Positions 34,907 through 41,128 of a stretch of DNA of 41,128 bases are shown here, piece after piece. Location: contig VGPF01000018.1 in assembly GCA_016875535.1 (NCBI GenBank), positions 1 through 41,128 on the forward strand, in the 5' to 3' direction. The notes below the pieces were generated by a model that worked only from the letters and a program-made list of their open reading frames with translations, searched no databases and was not told where the DNA came from. The stretch's first letter is position 1; each line of letters starts with the position of its first letter. The stretch is from Chloroflexota bacterium. Lineage in GTDB: Bacteria; Chloroflexota; Dehalococcoidia; SHYB01. Position numbers and translations under genes: made by a program.

Positions 34907-37156
34907 ATGGTGTCAGCGGCGGCGTCCACTTATGTAAATTGCGTTATCCTTAAGGCATCCAGAGCGCCATACCTGAAGTGTAAGACGCCGAATGAACCTT
35001 CCCCGCTGGATCCCGTTCAGCCCCAAAGCAGGCGTGCTCCCAAAGATGCTGGGGGTCATGTCCTCGTCGCAGTCGTACCGCTCAGCGTCGCGCTTCTGGC
35101 ATCGAGCCTTGTGCTCGAAGATCGCGAAGAGGCGAATGCCAAAGAGCGCCTTGCGAACATCGCTGATTTGAGTTCAGCCGAAGTTCAGCGATGGCTCTTC
35201 ATCGGACGTCAGGAGCTGACCGCCCTCGCCGCCTCCTCGCCAACCAATCGCAAGGACTTCCCTCCTGAGTTGAAAGAGGAGATTTTCAGGATCCTCAAAC
35301 AAAATTTCAAGACTTTCGAGCACGTCTATATCCTTGACCTCCAGGGAAATATCCTGGCCTCCGAACCAAAACCTCCGCCGATACAACAATGGCGAGACCT
35401 GGAGGTCTACACCTCCACCGTCTCCGGCCAGCCCTCCCTCTCCCAAGCGATTTACGATCCGCAGGCTAAGACTGCCTCCTATATCTTCACCGTGCCCGTG
35501 CTGGAGAACGGAAGACAGTGGGGTGTCCTTGCCGCAACGCTTGTTGATAGCCCGCAAGAGCAGTTCGCTACAGGCATCCAAACGGAAGACAACTTCGCCT
35601 TTGTCATAGAGGGCAATGGGCTCATCATCGGCCACTCAGATCGGGAGAAGCTTGGCGAGATATGGACTACCGGCAAAGAACTCTACATGGAAGATATCCA
35701 AAAGGCCAGGTGGGTCACGGACCAGGGAAAGCGCCTTTTGTGTGTCCAGCGACCGATAGTAATCAGCGGCAAGGTCGGTACGCCATGGAGGGCCGTGGCC
35801 TGCAGTTCAGAGAGCAATGTATTCTCCGCGTTGCCCTCGGCGCGCGGGGTCATCCGTTTCTCTCTTCTCGGCTCCCTGGCTCTTGCCATCGTGACGGGTA
35901 CGCTGCTGAGCCGAGGCATCACGGAACCGCTGAAAAAGCTGGCGCGTAGCGCCAAGCAGATCCAGAGCGGAAGGTTGGACCACCGCGCCGAGGTTATCGG
36001 CGGCGATGAGATCGCGGATCTGGCCGTCTCATTCAACAAGATGACAGACACACTGAAGTCCCAGATCGAAGAGATTCGCCGCGAACGCGAAATGCTGGAC
36101 GCCATCCAAAGCAGCATGGTAGAGGGTCTTGCCATCATCGATGAATCAGCGCGGGTGCTCTATGTGAACAACGCGGCGCTAACGATCTTTGGGCTGAAGG
36201 CCAGTCAGATCATCGGCCAGCCATTGGACGCGATCATCGATCGCAGCCGCAGCGCCTTTGAGCCCAAGAATGCTGAAGCGCTCCTCTTCGATGCCGTGCA
36301 CGGCAGGAAGCCCCTGCCGGTTCAGTTGGAGGTGACGGTTCTCCGCCCTGAGCGCAAGTCCATCGTCATCTCCATCTTTGACATCTTCAGCGAACTGCTG
36401 CCCAAGAGCCGCGGCTTGCTCTTCCGCGACGTGACTGAAGAGCGCGATCTTGTTCGCAGGCGCGATGAGTTCGTCTCGGTCGCCTCCCACGAACTCCGCA
36501 CGCCCCTCACAACCATCATCGCCTTCACCGAGCTTCTGCTGGACAGCGAAGACAAGGGAAAAGTGCCCTCCGAATGGGTTGAACGCATGCGGGCCGATGC
36601 GCAGCGCCTGGCCGCCATCGTGGATGACTTGCTGGACGTCTCGCGCCTCAGGGCGGGGAAAATCGTCATGCGCCTCCAGCAGGTGTCGGTTGTGGACGCT
36701 GTGCGAGAGGCCATCGCCACGTCTCACGCCACGGATGAAAGCCATCCAGTCTCGATCAACATCCCGGACAACCTCCCTACCGTCCTTGCAGACAAGAGCA
36801 AATTTGGGCAAGTGCTGACAAACCTGCTCCAGAACGCCGTCAAGTACAGCCCCACAGGTAGGAACGTCACGGTCTCAGCGCAGTCCCACCCTGATACAAA
36901 ACACGTCGTCATCGCCGTTTCCGACCAAGGCATTGGCATCGCGCCGGAAGACCAAAAGACGCTGTTTACGCCCTTCCACCGTGTGCAACGCTCAGAGACT
37001 GTAGGCATCCGTGGGACCGGTCTAGGCCTCTACATCGTCAAAGAGTATGTCACGCTGATGAACGGTGAGGTCTGGGTGGAAAGCGAGCTGAATAAGGGCT
37101 CCACCTTCTACATCGCACTCCCCACGGAGGACCCAAACCTGGAGCAGCCGGTATGA
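34907..37156 (+). CDS. membrane sensor histidine kinase (Cache-HAMP-PAS-HisKA-HATPase)
   Basis: A 749-residue kinase as called. TM1 (about 52-70) and TM2 (about 316-334) flank a 240-residue extracytoplasmic Cache-like sensor (HVYILDLQGNILASE, AFVIEGNGLIIGHS). HAMP follows (about 335-388), then PAS (about 395-510), HisKA with His528 (SVASHELRTPLT) and HATPase (NLLQNAVKYSPTG, DQGIGIAPED, GTGLGLYIVKEYV). The first 48 residues do not look natural. Another frame starting at ATG 34992 gives MNLPRWIPFSPKAGVLPKM leading straight to TM1, so one base may be missing in the GGGGG run near 35052. It overlaps the response regulator by 4 bases. Signal unknown. Confidence 0.9.
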   Translation: MVSAAASTYVNCVILKASRAPYLKCKTPNEPSPLDPVQPQSRRAPKDAGGHVLVAVVPLSVALLASSLVLEDREEANAKERLANIADLSSAEVQRWLFIGRQELTALAASSPTNRKDFPPELKEEIFRILKQNFKTFEHVYILDLQGNILASEPKPPPIQQWRDLEVYTSTVSGQPSLSQAIYDPQAKTASYIFTVPVLENGRQWGVLAATLVDSPQEQFATGIQTEDNFAFVIEGNGLIIGHSDREKLGEIWTTGKELYMEDIQKARWVTDQGKRLLCVQRPIVISGKVGTPWRAVACSSESNVFSALPSARGVIRFSLLGSLALAIVTGTLLSRGITEPLKKLARSAKQIQSGRLDHRAEVIGGDEIADLAVSFNKMTDTLKSQIEEIRREREMLDAIQSSMVEGLAIIDESARVLYVNNAALTIFGLKASQIIGQPLDAIIDRSRSAFEPKNAEALLFDAVHGRKPLPVQLEVTVLRPERKSIVISIFDIFSELLPKSRGLLFRDVTEERDLVRRRDEFVSVASHELRTPLTTIIAFTELLLDSEDKGKVPSEWVERMRADAQRLAAIVDDLLDVSRLRAGKIVMRLQQVSVVDAVREAIATSHATDESHPVSINIPDNLPTVLADKSKFGQVLTNLLQNAVKYSPTGRNVTVSAQSHPDTKHVVIAVSDQGIGIAPEDQKTLFTPFHRVQRSETVGIRGTGLGLYIVKEYVTLMNGEVWVESELNKGSTFYIALPTEDPNLEQPV

Positions 37157-37536
37157 GCGCCGCGCAAAAGACGATCCTCCTTGCGGAAGACGAGGAAGGC
37201 ATCCGTGTGGTGCTGGACGCCATCTTCGGCCGGGATAAGCGCTACCGTCTCCTCTATGCAAAAGACGGCGAAGAGGCCCTGGCCATCGCCCAGAAGGAGT
37301 TGCCGGACCTCCTGCTCACGGACATCGTGTTGCCGCGCAGGGATGGCAAAGACCTCTGCCGTGCGCTCAAGACCAACCCCGTCACCCGCCATATCAAGGT
37401 CTTGCTCTTTAGCGCCCTCGACCAGGAAGCGGGGAAAGCTGCAGCGACAGCCTCAGGGGCAGACGGGTTTGTCGCCAAACCTTTCAGCCCTCGGGCGCTT
37501 CAGGGCCTCGTGGCGGAACTCCTCGCCGTCAACTGA
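37153..37536 (+). CDS. single-domain response regulator
   Basis: A 127-residue receiver domain alone, without DNA-binding or enzymatic output. Acidic pocket AEDEE (11-15), phosphoacceptor Asp57 (LLTDIVLPRRDG), Ser in LLFSALD and Lys in FVAKPFSP are all in place. The ATGA overlap with the kinase shows it is the cognate partner. It probably acts by protein-protein contact or as a phosphorelay intermediate. Confidence 0.93.
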   Translation: MSAAQKTILLAEDEEGIRVVLDAIFGRDKRYRLLYAKDGEEALAIAQKELPDLLLTDIVLPRRDGKDLCRALKTNPVTRHIKVLLFSALDQEAGKAAATASGADGFVAKPFSPRALQGLVAELLAVN

Positions 37537-37542
37537 GCTTCC

Positions 37543-38880
37543 CTACCTTGGGGCAGGGGTAGCGGTCATCGGCGTAGACGTCGCCATGCCGGGGACAATA
37601 GGCCGTGGAAGCGGCCTCAGGGGATTCGGGGCGCTGCCGATCATCTTCAGCGGGGCAAACGCCGTCGTGCCGAGTGAGACATCGGGCGATGTGCCCATCC
37701 ACTCCTGCAGCACTGTGGCATAGACGGACCTGAAGTCCGTCGTGAAGCGCAGATTATCGGCGTCAAGATTGCTCAAACTGGGTCTCTCGCCGTACACGCC
37801 GCCCTGTACCTTCGCGCCCACGATAAACATCGGCCCGGCTGAGCCATGGTCCGTCCCAGCGCTTCCATTGCCCTTCGCGCGCCTGCCGAACTCGGACCAC
37901 GTCATCACCACCACATCCTCATCTCGCCCGTGCTCTCGGAGGTCGCTGTAGAAAGCGGCGATGGCGTCAGCAAGCTGCTGCAAGAGCCGTTGCTGGGTGC
38001 CCCGCTGTGCTGAATGCGTATCGAAGCCGCCCAAGGAGATATGCGCCACGCGCACGCCAAGCCCTGCGTCTATGGCGGTGGCGATCAGCCGCAGACCGGC
38101 GGCCAGCGAATTGTTGGGATAGGTGACCCCGGGACGATAGGCGGCGTTCGCCGTTTGCAGCTTCGTCGTGCTCTCCACCATCGAGCTCATCGTGCCGTCC
38201 AGAAGGAGGGAGTACGGGATATCCTTGGGGAATGAACTGTATAGAGTCGTCAGCGCCTTGATGCGGCGGCTCGATCGATCGGCGGTCAGCCCGTCCGTCT
38301 GGATGCGGTAGGCGTTCACGCTTTCGATGAGCGGGAGCGGGATGGAAGACTGGAACTCCTTGGGCAGCACTCCTCCTACGGCCATGCCTTCAAAAGCCGC
38401 TGCGGATTTCCTATCGAGTTTCTCAAGATAACGGCCAAGCCAGCCGGTGCGCAGCTTCAGCGTCGGATCGGCCGTCTGCCATATATCCATCGCGCTGAAG
38501 TGCGAAAAGGTGGGGCTCGGGTAGCCCACACCCTGGACCACTGCCAGAAGCCCGGCATCCCAAAGCTCCTTGAACTTGGTCATGCTCCCATGCAGCGAGA
38601 TATCATCCGTAAGCGGGATAACCTCATTCTGCTGAAGCGCAAGCCCCGGGCGATAGGACTGATAGAGCGATTCCTTATACGGAACGACGGTGTTCAAGCC
38701 ATCGTTCCCGCCCGCCATCTGCACAACCACTAGCGTCCTCGTTCGCTTCTTCGCATCCTCCCCAGCGGGCGGGTCAACCAGCGCCGCAACACCTGCACGC
38801 CTGAAAACAGCCGGGAGCAGCACCGATCCGGCGGTAACTACTGCTGTAGATGTGAGGAATTGTCTCCTGGTGAGCTGCAT
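37543..38880 (-). CDS. DUF1501 family protein with Tat signal
   Basis: A 445-residue exported protein. The N-terminus MQLTRRQFLTSTAVVTAGS is a twin-arginine signal with Arg5-Arg6. Marks of DUF1501 follow: LVVVQMAGGNDGLNTVVPY, HFSAMDIWQTADP, VAHISLGGFDTHSAQ and TWSEFGRRAKGNGSAGTDHGSA. The fold is sulfatase/alkaline-phosphatase-like, and the His/Asp motifs suggest a metal site, but no reaction is established. It follows the DUF1800 gene by nine bases, the usual pairing across bacteria. Confidence 0.93.
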   Translation of the reverse strand: MQLTRRQFLTSTAVVTAGSVLLPAVFRRAGVAALVDPPAGEDAKKRTRTLVVVQMAGGNDGLNTVVPYKESLYQSYRPGLALQQNEVIPLTDDISLHGSMTKFKELWDAGLLAVVQGVGYPSPTFSHFSAMDIWQTADPTLKLRTGWLGRYLEKLDRKSAAAFEGMAVGGVLPKEFQSSIPLPLIESVNAYRIQTDGLTADRSSRRIKALTTLYSSFPKDIPYSLLLDGTMSSMVESTTKLQTANAAYRPGVTYPNNSLAAGLRLIATAIDAGLGVRVAHISLGGFDTHSAQRGTQQRLLQQLADAIAAFYSDLREHGRDEDVVVMTWSEFGRRAKGNGSAGTDHGSAGPMFIVGAKVQGGVYGERPSLSNLDADNLRFTTDFRSVYATVLQEWMGTSPDVSLGTTAFAPLKMIGSAPNPLRPLPRPIVPGMATSTPMTATPAPR

Positions 38881-38889
38881 GGCGCTCCC

Positions 38890-40392
38890 TTAAGCCAACT
38901 GATACTCGGGCGAAGCCAGCATTAGGTACATGACATCCGCCAGCACATCCGCATCCTGGCTGGCGTTGGGAAAGGCCTTCATGTAGTCGGCGATGGCCTC
39001 TGCATGCCCCGGCGGCAGATTCCGATCCAGAAGCACCTTGCCGAAAAACCCGGCGACGGCATCTCGCGTCGTCACGCCTCGCGGCGGCGTGATTGAGGAG
39101 GTGATGCGCGGCACCTCGCGCTTGATCGTCTGGGTCAGCCGGTGCGCATAGTTCACGCGCTGTAGGAGCGCGGAGCTGTTGATCCACACCTCTCCGCCCG
39201 GCCACCCGGCAACGTTCGGCGGGTTAAAGAGCGCCTGGCCCATCGCCGTGGCCACACTTCCCAGCGTGTTGCCGTCCGTTGGCAGGCCCAGGCTGCGGAT
39301 GGCGCCCGCCACGAACTCAACCGGGCTCTTCACTTTTGCGCGGTAGGCCCTGTCCGAGTAGAACTCCGGAGACATGAAGATTTCCCGCATGACTTCCCGG
39401 ATGCTGAAATTATAGGACTTGAAGGCGTCCGCCAGGCGCCTGATGACCTGAGGCTCGGGATCGTCATAGACGAAGAACCTGAAGAGGCGGCGGCAGATGT
39501 ACTCGTGGCAGGCACGCTGCTGCAGGATGATGTCAATGATGTCATCCCCGTCAAAGGTGCCGCGGCGGCCTAGGAAAGTCTTCACGTCGAAATCATGCTG
39601 GCCGATGTTGAAGACGAACTGTCCCCCTGAGATCGTCCATCCGGTGAACGCCTTCGCCGCCTCTCGAACGTCCTGCTCCGTATAGTTGCCTACGCCCATG
39701 GAGAAGAGCTCCATCAACTCTCGGGCATAGTTCTCGTTCGGGCGGTCCTTGCGGTTGTTCCGGCTGTCCAGCCAGGTGAGCATGGAGTAGTCGCGGGAGA
39801 TGGCCTTCAGCAGCACGTCATACGAGCCCAAGGCATGCTTGCGGAGCAGCTGGTTCTGCTCAATCATGAAGGGCCCCTGGCCCACCCTGCTAAAGCCGCT
39901 GGTGAGCAGCCCGTGCCAGAAGAAGGTCATCTTTTCTTGCAGCGGCCGCTTGCTGTAGATCATCCGCAGGAACCACCAGCGCTGTTGGCCTACAAACTCA
40001 TTCAAGTCGTTCTGCGCCAATGGCTTCGTGCCCTCTGGCGGCGGCGCAAAGTAGAGCTGCAGCTTTGCCTCAAGCTCGCCATCGTTCACCTGGTCGTAAT
40101 TCAACAGGTCCACGATGGTGTTCTGGAGCCCCATGTTCAGGTAGGTCTCCAGCTCCTGCCTGGTGGCGCCAAAGCCCGCTCTGCGGAGCAGATGCGCGAT
40201 CTTGGCTTCTTCGGTTTGCGGGAAAGGCCCCGGCTTGAGCACAAGTGGGCCGGAAGAGGTACCGCCCGATGTAGTGTCGGCGGCCGCCCGCCGGGGCGAA
40301 ATCGCCTCCGCCAGTTCGTTCCCCGCTGCTCCCAAGGCGATGGCCGAGGCGCCGAGCATAGCGGCCTTCGTGACAAAGGCCTTCCGCTCCAT
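38890..40392 (-). CDS. DUF1800 family protein
   Basis: A DUF1800 protein of about 500 residues: IAHLLRRAGFGATRQELE, FFWHGLLTSGFSRV, RDYSMLTWLDSRNNRKDRPNENYARELMEL in pieces, and FNPPNVAGWPGGEVWINSS. The family is exported and always linked with DUF1501; the function is unknown. ATG 40392 (MERKAFVTKAAMLG, after GAGG at 5-base spacing) begins a plausible signal sequence and is preferred. A GTG at 40476 in frame would add 28 polar residues. The first gene of the pair; a hydrophobic stretch about 8-25 supports export. Confidence 0.9.
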   Translation of the reverse strand: MERKAFVTKAAMLGASAIALGAAGNELAEAISPRRAAADTTSGGTSSGPLVLKPGPFPQTEEAKIAHLLRRAGFGATRQELETYLNMGLQNTIVDLLNYDQVNDGELEAKLQLYFAPPPEGTKPLAQNDLNEFVGQQRWWFLRMIYSKRPLQEKMTFFWHGLLTSGFSRVGQGPFMIEQNQLLRKHALGSYDVLLKAISRDYSMLTWLDSRNNRKDRPNENYARELMELFSMGVGNYTEQDVREAAKAFTGWTISGGQFVFNIGQHDFDVKTFLGRRGTFDGDDIIDIILQQRACHEYICRRLFRFFVYDDPEPQVIRRLADAFKSYNFSIREVMREIFMSPEFYSDRAYRAKVKSPVEFVAGAIRSLGLPTDGNTLGSVATAMGQALFNPPNVAGWPGGEVWINSSALLQRVNYAHRLTQTIKREVPRITSSITPPRGVTTRDAVAGFFGKVLLDRNLPPGHAEAIADYMKAFPNASQDADVLADVMYLMLASPEYQLA

Positions 40393-40566
40393 CGGGACCT
40401 CAAGTATCCCCGGAGAGGAGCCAGTGCCCTTGGCAGAAGGTCTCTCCTTCACTCTTCCTCCCTTATAGCGCTTCACAGTTACTCTCTATAACGCCTAGCA
40501 GAACAAAAAGTTAGGAACTAGCCTACCACATCTTGCATATTGCGGTCGTCTTTATGACAAGCCGCC

Positions 40567-40596
40567 TTGTAACAAACCATAACTACTCGGTATACT
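40567..40596 (+). promoter_or_regulatory. sigma70 promoter of an interrupted gene
   Basis: TTGTAA (40567-40572), an 18-base spacer, then TATACT (40591-40596). The start near 40603 leads to GAGGG and the ATG at 40676. Confidence 0.65.
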
Positions 40597-40675
40597 GACC
40601 AGCCTGAGCCTCTCCTGGCGGTTTGAGGGGTCGCCGCTAGTGCTCAGCCCCAACTGAAAGAGGGCTTGCACAGTT

Positions 40676-40715
40676 ATGCGCCTGCGGACTCGCTCACTCG
40701 CCATCATCGCGGCGC
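40676..40715 (+). pseudogene. 5' end of a signal-peptide gene, interrupted by an IS
   Basis: ATG 40676 starts MRLRTRSLAIIAA, an Arg-rich n-region followed by a hydrophobic core, as in a Sec signal peptide. After 13 codons the sequence enters the IS end (TGTACC at 40716), and the frame stops at TGA four codons later. A promoter and ribosome site upstream support a real gene that is cut here. What it encodes is beyond the window. Confidence 0.5.
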
Positions 40716-41128
40716 TGTACCGCCCCTGATTTCTTGGACAGTGATGTGATTGTATTCATGCGGCAACCACAGGGCAAGCGAGCAACTGACGGCGTGCTTG
40801 CTCTGGCGTCGCGTAGCGATGGCGCTCGATGAGCCACTCCCGGTTGTACCGCTCCTTGAAGGCAAGGAGCGCGAGGCGCAGCTCCTCCACGGTCTCAAAG
40901 GTTCGCACCCGGAGCAGTTGCTCCTTGAGGGTGCGGATGAACCGCTCCACGCAGCCATTGCCCTCCGGCTCCCGCACGAAAGCGGGACTGGAGGCAATCC
41001 GCAGGAAGCGGAGCTCGTCTTGGAAGTGGTCGCTCATGTACTGGCTGCCGTGGTCATGGCGCAGGACAAGGCCCGAGGCGACGTCGGCGCCGTAGCCGCC
41101 AAGGTGCTGGCGCACTCCTTGGCGCAGC
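40716..41128 (-). mobile_element. IS3-family element, 3' end (IS150-like terminus)
   Basis: The element starts at 40716 with TGTACCGCCCCTGATTTCTT, which resembles the TGTACTG-type terminal repeat of the IS150 group of the IS3 family, and contains the transposase end. It continues past the window, so its other repeat and any target duplication are unseen. Confidence 0.75.
40756..41128 (-). CDS. IS3-family transposase, integrase core C-terminal part (partial)
   Basis: The frame is open from the window edge to the stop at 40756, giving 124 residues. LRHDHGSQYMSDHFQDEL carries the second catalytic Asp, PEGNGCVERFIRTLKEQL the catalytic Glu, and KERYNREWLIERHRYATPEQ the C-terminal block of the DDE integrase core. 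The GTG at 41115 is internal, not a real start, since homology continues before it. The orientation is opposite to the interrupted gene at 40676. Confidence 0.93.
   Translation of the reverse strand, partial: LRQGVRQHLGGYGADVASGLVLRHDHGSQYMSDHFQDELRFLRIASSPAFVREPEGNGCVERFIRTLKEQLLRVRTFETVEELRLALLAFKERYNREWLIERHRYATPEQARRQLLACPVVAA

Overview
The window is about 41 kb of moderately GC-rich bacterial DNA with fragments of two different insertion sequences at its two ends, as in a contig broken at repeats. It carries a 23S rRNA gene with its own promoter but no 16S or 5S beside it, a CaiB/BaiF-type CoA-transferase pair, thiolase/DUF35 acyl-CoA genes and a GlgE-type glucan operon. A 23S gene unlinked from 16S is known in Dehalococcoides and other Chloroflexota, so a Dehalococcoidia-like bacterium is my best guess. 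This is inference; no species is claimed.

Layout. (1) 1-3840: an IS3-family transposase tail, then a sigma70 promoter, a structured leader of about 340 nt, 23S rRNA, initiator tRNA-fMet and an intrinsic terminator. (2) 3858-5522: a CAP-domain lipoprotein and, convergent to it, a small secreted protein built from two repeats, separated by a perfect 19-bp-stem terminator. (3) 5742-12001: a minus-strand pair of family III CoA-transferases, divergent from a plus-strand run of zinc alcohol dehydrogenase, MFS exporter, a tandem alpha/beta-barrel protein (apparently frameshifted) and a METTL7-like methyltransferase. (4) 12046-15647: tRNA-Pro(CGG) with terminator, then minus-strand acyl-CoA genes of which several are damaged (MaoC-type dehydratase split by a deletion, a CitE-like lyase cut short) around an intact class I CoA-transferase; a VOC protein follows. 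(5) 15785-19069: a second tandem-barrel paralogue, a tiny basic ORF, and a minus-strand DUF35 / thiolase / enoyl-CoA hydratase-like operon.

(6) 19157-30976 is the best-defined pathway: a tightly overlapped minus-strand operon transcribed glgE, treS-maltokinase fusion, malQ, glgB and a GH57/DUF3536 protein. By known family functions, trehalose is isomerised to maltose and phosphorylated to maltose-1-phosphate by the fusion, GlgE polymerises it into alpha-1,4-glucan, GlgB branches it, and MalQ and the GH57 protein remodel it. A glycogen phosphorylase (32994-34709) nearby supplies the degradative arm. No glgA or glgC is present here.

(7) 31102-37536: a MarC membrane protein, a CorA metal transporter with an unusual leader (an acidic upstream ORF running into a hairpin that masks the corA ribosome site), glgP, and a Cache-HAMP-PAS histidine kinase overlapping a single-domain response regulator. 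(8) 37543-40476: a DUF1800/DUF1501 exported protein pair. (9) 40567-41128: a good sigma70 promoter and the first 13 codons of a signal-peptide gene, cut by an IS3-family element that runs off the window.

The most unusual points are the isolated 23S-tRNA-fMet unit, the corA leader, the CoA-transferase pair in which one partner seems to lack the catalytic aspartate, the two tandem-barrel paralogues of unknown role, and the concentration of broken genes between 10.7 and 15 kb.
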